Shown here piece after piece: positions 1 to 13,528 of a stretch of DNA of 64,000 nt. The translations under genes and the position numbers were made by a program. The DNA comes from Lycocorax pyrrhopterus obiensis (Eukaryota > Chordata > Aves > Passeriformes > Paradisaeidae). Location: NCBI GenBank assembly GCA_014706295.1, contig JACSVZ010000002.1, forward strand, positions 56,275,660 to 56,339,659. Direction: 5' to 3'. The notes beneath the pieces are model-generated. The model saw only the letters and a program-made list of their open reading frames with translations, was not told the origin of the DNA and ran no database searches. The stretch's first letter is position 1, and each line of letters begins with the position of its first letter.

Positions 1-3000
1 CATTCCCAGTGTCCGTTCTCCTGCAAAAATTCCTCAACAGGACAAGATATCTTGATTTATGTCCCCAGGATGAGCCTATGAAGAGAGGAACTAGCTACAA
101 AATTGCTTTTAGCAGATGCTCTAGGATAAACCTGGAAAGAGGCACATTTCCAGTCAAGCTCAAGGGACATCTGATTTTTTGAAGAAACCCAAGCTATACC
201 TCTTTCCCAGGAGAGAAAGAATGAGAGAGATTTAAAGGAGGTAATGTAACAGCTTCCCACATCTGTGGGCCATCCTGTGCTCATGCCTGAAAAGAGGTTT
301 GTTGATACAACCAAATCTGTGTAAGTTCAGTTTCTTTTCTCACTGCACACAGCATGCTCGGACTGCCACATCCACTCAATTCCTGTTACCTGCTGTGGAA
401 TGTATTATTCAGAGGTTTATATTTAGATTACACTAAAAATAATTAATTAGAACAAAGTAGATTTTTTTTCATGCTGAAGAGAATTAGCAGGTGACTCACA
501 CTAGGTAGGCCCTATACAACCAGTGTAAACTAAAAATAACTTCACTGAACTTAATGCGGTTACACTTGCATGAGTATAATATGAAGTGAGTCAGTCCTAG
601 TACAAGAGGGCTGCTAGAGCCTAATTTAAAAAAAAAAAACAACAGTAAGACATTTAAAAATAGATATTTTGTAATTGAAGTGGTGGGTAAGATGAATTTT
701 TTTAACTCAAAAACCATAAAGTTAACAAGAATGTTGAGCCAACTATTTCAGTATCTCCTCTTCTGAGGATGAATCCTTCTTGTAGCCAGAGAAATAAGAC
801 AGTATACTGTCCCAAAATAAAATTAGGACAGATTTTTGGAGGTAATTAATCATCAAGAAGATGTAGCTAGCTACAGCTATATGGCCACTCAATTCCCATT
901 AAAATAAATAGACATACAAAATTTCTCTTTGTGCTTTGATGTCCATCAACTTCTTCAAGGTTGTCTGTTCTACAGGTTATGTTTTGACATTTGCCTTTTA
1001 ATTCCAGTGCACCCTCAGCCAAATTGCTTTTTCCTGTATTTTCCTTTCAGACGCTTTCCCATTAATTTGTTAGCTCTTCAGGGTTGTGGTTTTAGCTATA
1101 TAGGGTTTTGCACAACAATTCATGACTTGAGCCCAAGTAACACTACATTTGAGTTTTTCAAAAAAAGCTCCTGCCCTTCCTCTGCACTTAGGAACCTGGA
1201 AATGAAGAGAATACAATAGAAACACACAAAATCTGTGCCTGCATTTGGTAGTAATGTTCTCAGACCTTAGTCTTCTGAGAGAGTTGAGTGAGTTAATGCA
1301 ACTGAGTAAGTACAGAGAAGTGAGGACAGAAGGGTTGGGGGAATTAAGTAACTCTGTAAGCTGACCTGGTTTTGCCCCGTAATCATACAACTCATAATAT
1401 CAACTACCTATGTGAATTGCTATATCGCTCCTACACAGCCTCTGAAAAATTACCTAAACACTTAATTTTTTTTTACTCATAATAGTGGTTTGGTTAATAT
1501 GGTGTTATTCCACATTCATTTCACAGGGTTTGGTCTTAATGGCATCTTTTCAGAAGATGGATAAAACTGTGGGTGCTGCAGAAGTAATAGGAGGATCTTT
1601 GCCTAGTTTCATCCTTGAAAATCTACACTAAAATTTGAAAGTTAATAAGAATCTCATGCTCTGCTCACACTCTGCTAGAGACTGGGGGCTATATCTGCCC
1701 TTGGCATAATCTTTGCAGGCTTCCAAGTTCAGTGCAGTGATCCCACATAGGCCACCAGCTGGTGGATGTGTGATTGATGGCCTAAGGTACACACATTTGA
1801 ATGCAGATGACCCTTTTCAATGGGTTGATACTTCCCAACTCAGGAACTGACAAGTGCCAGAAGAATGTCCTTAGCCTGCTGAGATGGTGAAATGGCTCAA
1901 TTTTAAGGCTGAAGCTCACAATCAGCACTCACAGTGGCTTCATCTAATGTGTTTTGTTTTGCTTGGCCATTGCAATGGGTTCAGAGTGTACACACAGTTG
2001 GTCAAAGCAGTTTAACAAGCCGGGTAGATCTTCTGAAGTCCCTACAACTCAGTGGCCTGTGCTCTTTGTACTAACAGATGAGAGTGCATAAGCCTAGATC
2101 TAGCACAGCATGTGTTTTCAGGCTGGATCTATGCTTCTTAGTGAAAAAGAGGGCAACAACTTTTTAGGGCACCAAAAGACTAGCAAAAAATGAATCTGCT
2201 GCAGCGGTTTAAAAAGTTATTGCCACCAGCTGCCTTGTATGTGGTGCCCCGTCAACAGGTCTGCACCCTCACAGCCTGGCTGGCAGACATGAGGACACCT
2301 CTGGGCATCAGTTGCCTGAGGGCAAAGTTCAACCTTTTGGCTTAAACTGCCAACAATGGTGACTTTTAGCAAAGATGCCAGGTTTTGTACTGCCACATCT
2401 GAAGTACACTCCTTAGTGCTCACTCTGCAGTGGAACCAGAGAGGAAAAACAACCAGTACATTAACTCCTCCAGCTGATGCAGCAAGCCTCATCAGAGCTT
2501 GCCTGACATACCCTTAGTGTTGTCACTGACACTGTAAAGCATGATTAGAGAAAAGGGAACGTTCCTCCTGCCTGAAGAGGATCAGTTTGCAAAAGCTACT
2601 TCTTCAGAGGAACCACAATTGTTTAGGAAAACAGTTGCCACAAGCTAATACTTAAAATTAGTTGTTCATAGGCTCAAGGGGAAAGAAGGACTTTTCCTCC
2701 TATATTTAAAAAGCTTTATAATTATCATGGGTAAGATATAAGGGGGGAGCTTAGTCATCTGTTAACAAAAGCACACAACAATGTCCTTTAATAGTGGAGT
2801 CCTACTATATCCATAGCTCACACAAGCCAGGGCTATTAATCTCTGTTTCCCTGCAGGGCTCCTATGACCAACTCACTTGGAAACAGAGAAAAAAGCCACG
2901 TTACTGGAGTGAAATATCCATCTCACAACATGCACATTCTCTCAGGTTCTCTTCCTCTCTTTCCTGCCAGAGCTGGGCTTCTGATACTAAAATCAGTGTT

Positions 3001-6000
3001 AACACTACTGAAATCCTATTTTGTACTTCAGCAAACCAATAGTGATGTAAACAATGAAATCTGGCAAAAGAGAAAAATGTCTGTCTACAAGTCAAATCTG
3101 GAAGATTTTTTCTGCTCCTTTTTTACCCATTGGTATGTTTTTTCTGGCTGATATCCCTCCACTACCTTTTTCTGTAAGAGCCAACCACAATCCATATTTA
3201 CTGCTTTTGTCCCCAGGCCCTTCCAACTCACGGGTCAAGATATCCCATGATTTTCCCTTGGTGACCATGTCTAGACAGAAGGATTTAAGAGCATTTCCCA
3301 GCTCGCAAGCTCAAGTGCCATCTCTGGTCATATCGCAGGGGCATAGCAGGTTGTACTGGGGGTAGGCATCATCCCTCTGTGCATCACTCCAAAGGAGAGG
3401 CAGCTGGAGGCTCAGATCAAGTTGACTGACAGGATCACTTAAATAGAAAATCTTCTCTCCCAGCAGCTTAATATTCTCAATCATGCAGTGCATTACCAAA
3501 TAATCATCACCACCACAGGATTAGGGATGCATTTATGTTACATTACCAAAATCTATATAATAACCAAGTATAAATCAACTCACAAAACCCCAATCTCACA
3601 TCACAGTCTACAGCATCTGTCAAAGCACAGGATCCCATGGGAGCCCTGACCAGAACTCTGAAGTATGCTGAGATGACCAGACTATACTGATGGCATAATG
3701 CCATCAGTTCCTGACAGGTTTTTAATTCTTTAATTTAAACAGAATGACCCCCTTTCTTGCTTTACTCACACTCCAGTCAATAATAACCAAAAAAAAAGTA
3801 ACTTATTTTTTCTTCCACATGGGCTGTTTACCAGAATACCATGCTAAGTTAAAAACAATACAATCTCAGAGACTGTTTACAGCAGAGGAGAAGAAACAGT
3901 AAGAAGTGGGTGAGGAAAGAAGGCAAGATTTCAGCTGATACTTGAAGTTTGATGGAGGGTTTATGTGGAATTTTTAAAAAACAAGGGAAATCATTTTAAA
4001 CTGGGCCTTGAACTACATGGGCACATCCTGAAATCATGAGAGGATGAGGCAGTCACTTGTGTCATTTGAAGCAGATTAGAAAGGCCTGTGTGCTCTCAAG
4101 TATGGGTATGCATGGTGGAGGTACACAAAGAAAAGAAGCATTCTCAACCTGCAACTAGTAGAATAATAAACAAAACAGTTGAGAAACACAACAGGTCACA
4201 ATTAGTAAACAATGTATGTAAATAATTTGAAGCCAGAAAATATACTCCGATTTTGACCATGGAAAATACTATTTTAATAAACTTTAGTCCACCTGGCTGA
4301 CCATTGGATTTCACCAGTCTAACTACTGCGTTTTCTAAAGAACAAAAAAGAAACTTACAGCTGCATCTCCAAAAATTATTTCAATCATTAGGACATAATC
4401 AATTGACATCTCTTGTCCTGCCTCTGCTTAGCTGTGACCTTTTGCCATTGTAGGGCTCTTACCTGTGGCTTAGAAACCAGTTTCCTACTTGCTCGTTTCA
4501 TGTCTAATATGTGTACTGAGTAGATGTTAATCATAGCTGGAAAGGCAAAGAATTTAAATTCTTCTTACAAAATAGCCTCTGTGATCACAGTCAGTAAGGA
4601 ATTTCTTCTGCAGTACAAGCTCAAGATAGCTGAAATCCCTTCTCTACCCATTTAGTAAAGAGTGAACAGAGCCTAGAGGTATTACAAATAGGTGTTATGG
4701 ATATGATCTGAGTGGACTGAGGTTAACGATATTATTATACTATATGCTCTCTTGAGACCTGATGACCTTTAATTGCACTCGAGTCCAAATTCCTTCGTTT
4801 TTGACACAGAGTGCTGGGCAGCAATTCCCTAGTAAAGCAGGATTCAAGAATGGAGAGGGGGAAAGAAGAAGGGGGAAAGGAGACTGGTAAGAAGGGAGTT
4901 GCTCTTGAGATCTGCTCCTGCAGATAATAAGGATACAACTGACTTGAACTATTTGACACTGCAAACTCAACCCATGGCTTGATCTTTTCTCCCAAGGCTA
5001 GTGTAAAAGCAACCCCCTACTGACCTTGGGCAGGACCATATACAATTATAATATTTTTATTGAAGCAGTAGTGTGAGAACTGTATTAGTTAAAGGTACTT
5101 TATTTTCTGCTGACATAGAAATGATTTATGATCAATTGACATAATTTTGTTTAGCTTCATTTCAACAAAGGACAATCATGGCTTGCTCAAACTTTGATAA
5201 ATACCACCAGCTATCAGAAGAGGAAAGTTAACTTCAGTGTATTTTTCCATGGCACAGTATGTATACTGAAAGAGAAGAAAAAGCAACATAGGAAAGGTTT
5301 ACTTAATTGATCTGTATTGAATACTGTATGCTTAGGATGGTTTTGAGCAAGATAGTCTGAGGTACAAGGATCTGCAAGGAGCAGAGGAAAACTGCAGGGA
5401 CAACTTAGTGCTTCACGTGTATCACCAAAGTTTTCAGTACCCCCAAATCAGAAGGGTAAATTCAAATTCACTAGTGAAATGGCTTTGTATTGGAAAACAG
5501 ACTTGACTGGGCTTTTAATAAATTGGCTTCTTAACTACAAAAGAAGTCAGCAAATTTTGTTCTAAAAACTTCTAAAAATATGATTTCACGCATGTAGATT
5601 TTGTACATAGCCCGTACAACTACTGAAATCTTGAGGTTCTTCTTCTATATTTACTCCGTTTTCCATCACTTCTCATGCAAAAGACCAAACAAAACAACCA
5701 AAATCATAAACTAAGAAAACCAACCACAACAACAGCAAAAAACTCCTGCTATTGTACTTGGTGTGGATTCAGCTGAAGAAAAATATGAAGTAAAAAGGAA
5801 AATTAGTCTGCTTCTGAAAATCTAACACTTTGAAAGAACGTGATCTACTGCTCATTCTGCTTTTTCACAGTACACAACAAGCTAATTCTCTTGCACTTCA
5901 TACAAATCACATTCTCAAGAGAAGCATGGACTCATAAAAATCCAGTTACAGGAAAGTGCATTTCAGGAAAATAAAGTCCTAAGGTCTAAAAAGAATATAG

Positions 6001-8251
6001 AGCAGTTCTCAGTATTCATCCTTAAAAAAAAAAAAAAGAAAGAAAAAAGTCAAACCATTATAGTATATGGCCTTCACATACTTACTATTTGAAAAATACA
6101 TATATTTTTAGCCTGAGTTCTACTATATAGCTAGACACTACAAATGACTTATGGAACATTTAGCTTTGACATTAATAAAGGTGATGACCTGCAAAGTACA
6201 GGATAGTTGGTACTTCAACATGCTTCTTCTGTAGTCTCTCCCACGGGAAGACAATGTGGTACTTAGTGTACAATGGGATCAGAGGGGCCAATAGGGAAGA
6301 ATGCCTCCTGTTGCTGTTTGGAGCGTAAATGTGCTTCACAGTGTGTTTACATGGCAACAACTGACGTCAAGAAGTGGGATACCCCTTCCTTGCTAGTACA
6401 GTGTCTCAGAAAAAGGAGATACACAGTCTTTACTGGGCATTCTCTAGCTATATCCTGTTCATTTCACTAAGAACAAAGCAATGAAAATGAATCAACAAGG
6501 AGTGTACCGGGAATAAGACAAAGCAGAACTTTGCAGAGCACATATATGGGCAATATTGATGTATCATGATGTATCATGAAGTACGTAATACTGTTTAGCA
6601 GGAATTCCACTCTCCCAGTGGCAAAAAGCTGTTAGACCCTGAAAGAAACAAGCATGTACAGGTTAAAAACTTTCTTTAATCATCACTACCAGGTAAAACT
6701 AACATATTCAGGTTCTGTAGGAGCCAAACAGACAGCTGTCCAGCTTTTTTCATGCAGGATGGCTCTATGATGTTACAGCATGCATGAAAATGGGGAGGGG
6801 AGAATCATTCTTCATACTCTGGGTGAAATATGAAGACAGGAAACATGGGCTGGAATTATATCAGGCCAGAAGAGCTGTGCGCGTGAAGTCACTAAACAAA
6901 TTTGCATCTAGCCCTAAGCTCAAGTAAATCTATTTGTTGCTATTTTTAGATCTAAATGTTGCTTGTTACTGTTTCCCCCTCCAATCTTCCTCCCCCCGAA
7001 CACAACCTACCCCTTCTGTCTGCTAACAGACAGCTGGTGTGACACAGAATTTTAAATCTCATGGGTTTGTGCCAGATCCTTTCCTGACACTGGGTTACAT
7101 CCGAAATACTTGGATTACTGTTGAGCAAGCCTAAACACTGAGAGAAAAAATTTCTACACAAAGATGCAGTGTTCCCTTTCCAAAAGAAGGTTCACTTCCC
7201 CATCCCCACCCCCAAACTTTCCCCTCCTTCAGCACCATGGTAGATTTTGAAAATTATTCAAGCCTTTTAGCCACACTACTTTGTGTAGCAACTCAGGACT
7301 GCTGTTGTCCTGATAGTGCTTCCTCACTAGCAGGCCAGATATTAAATGTCACTCTTAGGAAAATGCAACTTTTAAACTTCTCATGGAGAGCCAATGCTCT
7401 TTTTCTAAGCTTCCTAGAACTCTGCATGTCTTCAGGAGCAGAGACATTACAGAGGAAAGTAATGTGAATGATGATGGGTTTCTAGGATAGCTAGTGAAAG
7501 TGTGTTTGCAGAGGAGAAGTGGCTCCTACCTTCACAGAGGCTCCTACCTTCAAAATTGCTGGTTGCAGCAGGGTTCATCATTTTTGCAGGATGCCTGCTG
7601 CTCTGTTCACACCACTTCCATATCACTACAACATTATTTTCTGCAGAGAGTAAAGAAGGTTGCCCATCTTTTTCCTCCCCTCCCTAGGCATGAATGACAC
7701 AGATGTGATAGCACACAGCTGGCTCCACTGAATTAGACATGAGGGTAAAAGGGAAGGAAGTGAGGAAAGCAAAGAGAGAGAGGTGGCAGTACTGCAACCT
7801 GCAAGCTCAAAAACACTGTCCTGTGGTCTCAGCATGGGAATATTTTGCCACACAGGAGGAAATCTTGGGAGAGAGAACTGGGTTGGGCAGGTGAATAGAT
7901 GGGAACAGGTGCTGAGCATGTACACACAGAATGAAAGAGACAGTGCAAGATTTTTATTTCTTAAGACCCTACTCCATCCTGATATCAGCTGTCTCACAAG
8001 TATCTAGATGGCACAGAAACCATGGGGGAAGGAGTGGGATATGTCATCAGAAGCCTCAGATATAAAGATGTATTTAAATAATTAAGTTCTGTCCTTTCCG
8101 TATACCAGGTGCCATGGTTGAGACAGTAAATCTAGCTCTTAAAAGTTTGGCTGCTTTAAGGAAGGAGTCAAGTTCCCTGCCTCTGGCCCAGAAGAGCAGC
8201 AGATCTGACTTCATGAAGTAAATAGGTTATTCAAACTGAAATTTGACATTT
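1..8251. other. Unique AT-rich non-coding DNA
   Basis: No recognisable gene, RNA or transposon was found in this stretch. Open frames are short (at most about 120 codons), occur on both strands and show no domain signature or codon pattern. Small things seen are A-runs near 630 and 6025, a short direct repeat of TGATGTATCA at about 6556-6577, and an 18-bp near-duplicate (GGCTCCTACCTTCA twice) near 7521-7555. It could be intron or intergenic spacer; the sequence alone does not decide. Confidence 0.6.
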
Positions 8252-8312
8252 CATAGAATGTGAGGCTAGGTGGGACCATTATGATAATCTACTCCAAGTT
8301 ATTCAGCAAATG
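8252..8312 (-). repeat. Old CR1 3'-end fragment
   Basis: On the plus strand the stretch starts CATAGAATGTGAGGC and continues through GGGACCATTATGAT to a CTACTCCAAG block. This is the reverse complement of the 3' end of an old CR1-type LINE, where a conserved TCTATG-type tail follows a GGTCCC-like block. Only about 60 bp are recognisable and no coding part is left. It is more diverged from the younger CR1 consensus than the other copies in the window, so it is probably an ancient insertion. Confidence 0.45.
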
Positions 8313-8581
8313 TTTATAACTCAGGAATTTCATTCTTCTCTATTTGCAAAATACTTTCACTGCAATAGAGCTAATTAGAAACAAGTCTTTTAGAGATCCC
8401 TGAGCATTTATGCAAAATCCTTTCTCAGAAAAGCACTTTAAAGACACTCTCTGTACAATATTAATTACCTCTACACATCCAGTCAAACTGCATCCAAATC
8501 TGTAGGCTCCCTGCATGTATAACACTAGTGCAATGAGAGAAAGGAAAAATAACTGCGCAGACAGTGTTAATGGGAACATAT

Positions 8582-8633
8582 GGGAGGGAGAATTTTGACA
8601 GGTAGTTGGGAGGAAGAATTTTGACAGGTAGTA
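8582..8633. repeat. 26-bp tandem duplication, two copies
   Basis: Two adjacent 26-bp units, 8582-8607 and 8608-8633, share the core GAATTTTGACAGGTAGT and differ at only one or two positions. The near identity suggests a recent local duplication by slippage or short-patch repair. No gene is visible around it. Confidence 0.75.
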
Positions 8634-10408
8634 CAATAAAAATGTGGCCAAGATACCAAATAAGTTCCCTCTTACTCTAACAAAACAAAGCACTGACCTC
8701 CTAAAGAAGAGATCCTCAGTCTTCTGAAAAAAGACATGCTTAGAAGGTAACACAGAAGCAGTATTTTGGGCAGCAGTTGCAACCAGTGGTGTTCTTGCAG
8801 AAACCAGGCTTTCCTTCAAGGCCTTTACTAGAATCTAAGAGATGCAAAAAATGCTACAGATGGGTCACATTTTCAAATGCCCTTAAAAGCAGTCCTTGTC
8901 CCTGTGATTTTCAGCAGAACTCAAACCCCTAAATGACTTGCTTATATGTTGTGCTGTGAACTATTTCAATCTTGACGTAAATAAATCTATCAAGTGTTTA
9001 CATGTAGGAATCTGAAGAACTCACAGGACTATCTCTTTTCCCACCATCACTTTTTTTAATTTTTATTTTTAAAATGCTCTGTCTGGTTGTCCTCTCCAAC
9101 CTTTTTATGAGTCAGTATGGTCTTTTGTAGATGATCTCCCAATTCTCCCTTCCCAGTCTCAATTCCCACAGCTTCCTCTCCTTTTACTTTTCAAGCAAGT
9201 CTGAAAAAGGGGAGTTCTTCCATCTGGCTGTAGCTGTCCCTGTTGCATCAATATATGTAGAGGAGCATATCTAAATTGTGTATTCAGACTCATTGCTTAA
9301 CAGACACCAGTAACTGCTTATTGCTAGTAAATCCCTGAAAACCAGCTGCTCCACAAGAGGCATGGGAGGAAGTGTGATCTGAGCATCATTTACAGCAATC
9401 ATCCAAACTGCTCAGCCTTATAAGGAGGTTAATATGCTGCTTCTGTTCTTTGGCCCTGCCTGCCACAGTTGTAGCTCAAGGGCACTGTATAACCTTAGCT
9501 GTTAAAAATTGCACAGATCTTAGGTCCAACTTGTGCTAATCTTGGTGTTGAAATGAGCATTGTACCAAGCCAGGATTCATGCTACAGATGGGTGTTGTGG
9601 AACTTTCTGTCTTGGCTAGGAGTTTTGTGCATGAACAATATCTATCTCTATTAGTGTAAAAAACCACTCCTAAAGTGATGACACAGATAGTGTCATATGA
9701 CACAAATGACACAAATAGCCATTCAGGATGTTTGTACATACATTGTTGTCATACAATTCTATACGCATCTTAATAACTAAACTGCCTCCTACATCTCTCT
9801 TGACAAGAAAGATCATGACAATCTTCTGCTGCATGCCTAAGCTCACGTGAACTTCTGCATCCCACATAACTGAGTGACAGGCATAGAAGTCCTCCCAAAG
9901 AAGGCAAGTGAGACTGCTGTGACCTGAATTGGAATTCTTGGCAGACACACAGCCTTTCAAACCTCTCCTTGACAACCATATAGATCAATGTCTCTCCAAG
10001 AACTCTGCACCCATCTTCTTTGCCAGAAAAAAGCAAAAGTCCCCAATATCGACCTTACCAATTGTTTCGAGGAATCCTGACTTCACTGAAGTCAATTGGT
10101 TGAGTTAATTAGAATGAGTTTCACCAGAGTTTGAGTTGCATTCTTGATCTATTGCAAAATTTTAGTTCTGGTTTCTTTGTATTTATAATCAACTTCAAAT
10201 TTAATCTGCTTTTCAAATATCCAAGACAGCTCCAAACAAATTTTGGCAAAGGCTTGGGTCTGGTGGAGAAAGGATTATTGCTTATCTACAATTCAGATTT
10301 AAGCACAACTCTGGGTTGAAGACTGTCAGAGGAAATTTTTGCACCATCATAGGGCTGAAGTTTTCTTAAGCTACCAATTACTTGGAAAATGTAGTTTAAG
10401 CAAAGGGC
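8634..10408. other. Non-coding spacer, nothing recognised
   Basis: AT-rich DNA with scattered stops on both strands. Small direct repeats such as ATGACACAA near 9697-9713 are visible, but no transposon end, RNA fold or coding signature. It leads directly into the purine tract. Confidence 0.5.
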
Positions 10409-10751
<343 letters not shown>

Positions 10752-13034
10752 CACCACCAAAGGCCAGGAACTGCATTCTAATTTTACCCCTGAAAACACA
10801 CTGGTATCAATGCTTTCTAGTACAGCACAGTTCAGGAGATCAGAACAGCCTTATGAATCCTTATAAAACTTTATGAAACAAGCCCTTCTGGAAAAGCTCT
10901 GCTTTATCCAAATTCCTAGTATTTTGAGAGCAATTTGCATTTGTAGAGGTTGCACTGTTTCTGGAGTATTTACCAGGTCAGCCCAAATATGTCAGCCTCA
11001 AGCTTCCCTCACCCACCAGTTGGGATCCTTTTCTAGGATTCTGAACAGGCTGAAGTGATTTTGAGGAAACAAGACAATAAAGACTGGAACTGGAGAATTT
11101 CGCGTGAATTGCACGAAGAAACAGAAACATATTAAATAAAAATCCTTTCATGGCTTGAGTTGGATTTTAATATAGTGTTTGAATCCACCAAAAATTGGCA
11201 GATTAGGAGATGACCTCTCCACACAGCTTTTAAAACACACACAACAGAGGATTTTTCAGGGATGTCTTCCATCAGGTTTTGCTTCTTTCTGTATGGACTC
11301 CTATCCCACCAAGACAGTTTCAAAAAAGAATTTTTTTCATTTCTTGCGGGACTGCAAGCTTTATAGCAGTGATATTTGAAAAGCACTGAATTTAATATTA
11401 CAAAGGGAGACCCCTTCTTCTATGACAGATGGTGGTGTTTTTATGACTGCTGAATTAAGCTTTTTCGGCTGAATGTACTTCATTTGTACTATCCTCAGAA
11501 GAATAAAAGCTCTTTTATAATTATGGAAAAAAACAAAGTGTATATTATTTCTTGGTCAACATTTTACTATCAAACACAAACTCTTCCCTCTTTTGATACC
11601 TACAGGACTCAAATATTGACTTAAGATTCAAAAGAAAGTCGATCTGTGGAACAAAGTAACAGCAGGACCGTGGCAAAATGTATCAGTTTACTGAATAAAT
11701 ACAATTACAAACATCATCGTTTTTTATTACCTTTTTCTGAAGGTTTTGTTCTTCTACTTATTTGAATATATTCTCTCCTCTGTCCATTTGTCAGGCATGA
11801 GACTAGCAGCTGGTAACACGTCGCCTGTTCCCATTGCTCCTTCATGGACTATACCACAGGCAGTATAAAACAAGCTGTTACAAGTTAGTTTACTGGTAAA
11901 ATCGAGCCCTTCTTCACTCTACATGAAGAACAATATTATAGATCAACCAGACCCTGGCAAACTTCAAAACTAATCAAGACATCCATACCGACAGCTCACC
12001 CAAACCAGGAATCTCTAGGCTGCGCTGCTACCTCCAGCACATACCCTGCACCCACTTGCTGACAAACGAGACTTTCCTAATCCTTCTATGAACTGTGACA
12101 ACCATGAGAAAAATGCAATTTGGACCTAAGATGTCTACAGAGAGGTTTTCCAACATGGTTCTTTGACATATAATCCCTGTCTATGTCCATCTAGAAAGCC
12201 AAATGAGAAAAAGGGTGGCAGCAGCTGCATTTAAATATGATTGAAGGTAGCTCTATTCTTCTCTCAGGGCAAACAGGGCTTCAGTTTAAACCTAGAAACT
12301 CAGGACCTTCAGGAGGACTAAAACAAAGATCGAAGAAAGCCCCTGTGCCTCTTTCACCTCCAGAAACTAATTAGCATATATTATTTTTCACTTGAAAACC
12401 AACATATTTACACACTTCCTAATAAAGTGGTGTTTTCTGATGGACTTTTTTAAACCCTACTTTCTTCTGTGAGGTAAAATATTAAGGGACAAAGTCCTCT
12501 ATGTAGAGTGTGCTTCTTGAATTGAAGAGTTCTCTGTTTTCCTGTTTATGATGGCCACATAAATAAAATTTAGTCAGATCAGTATACTGTCACAGGCAGA
12601 ACCAGCTGTTCCCTATGTGACATTTTTCAACTAAGGAGTTCTAAAAATATTGTAAAGTACATACAGATAAGACAGGGAAACAGGTAACTCAGCAATGGCA
12701 CTCTAACACTTGCCAGATCATATTCAGCCACCAAAGCTTATCTTTTCCCAATGAAATCAGCTGCTTCTTCACCGTTTACTTCAAGAAAATGTTGGTCTTA
12801 CACAAGATCCACCACTGAGACCTCTTCACTGTTGACAGGATGCATGCTGGTTTGCAGAGGAAGCTGAGGATATGCCATAAATGCTGAATATTGTTTCAGA
12901 TTTTCAGCAAAACCATGAAGTTTTCAAAGGCACTGCTTTACATATGTTTATACCTTATCTGCCCGTCAGATTTCTTAGTGAGTTCAATTTCAAGCATCCT
13001 ATTCATGTCACGGTTCAGAGATTGCTGTTTGTAA
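10752..13034. other. Non-coding spacer between purine tract and CR1 pair
   Basis: No coding region, RNA gene or clear repeat boundary was identified. The sequence is AT-rich with short open frames only. It ends where the CR1 tail begins. Confidence 0.5.
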
Positions 13035-13528
13035 TCACAGAATGGTTTGGGTTGAAAGGGACCTTAAAGATCATCTAGTCCAACCCCAAGGCAGGGAGAC
13101 CTTTCACTAGATCAGATATTCAAAGACCTGTCTATCCTGGCCTTGAACACTTCCATGTATAGTATAACCACAACTTCTCTGTGCAATGTGTTCCAGTGCT
13201 TCACCATTCTCATAGTGAAGTATTTCTTCCTTGCAACTAAGCGTTCTCTCTAAAAGTTTAAAGCCATTACCCCTTGTCCCATCATTACATGCCCTTGTAA
13301 AAAGTCCCTCTCCAGCTTTCCTGTAGACCCCTTTTAGGTACTGGAAAGCTGCTACAAGGTCCCCCTGGAGCCTTCTCTTTTCCAGGCTGAACAACCCCAA
13401 CTGTCTCTCACAGGAGACACGCTCCAAGCCTCTGATCATCTTCATGGCTTCCTCTGGTGCTCCAGCAGTCTATGTCCTTCTGATATTGGTGGCTCTAGAG
13501 CTGGATGCTGTACACCAGGTGGGGTGTC
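13035..13528 (-). mobile_element. CR1 LINE 3' fragment (5'-truncated), minus strand
   Basis: The left end, TCACAGAATGGTTTGGGTTG, is the reverse complement of the typical avian CR1 3' terminus, followed by AAAGGGACCTTAAAGATCAT. Going inward on the minus strand, an open frame (13445 down to 13107) gives the CR1 reverse-transcriptase C-terminal region, with [15 protein letters not shown] and a TRGNGFKL block. The copy is truncated at its 5' end near 13528, where it meets another CR1 in the opposite orientation. Similarity to the CR1 end consensus is high, so it is moderately young. No function is expected: it is a dead-on-arrival copy. Confidence 0.92.
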
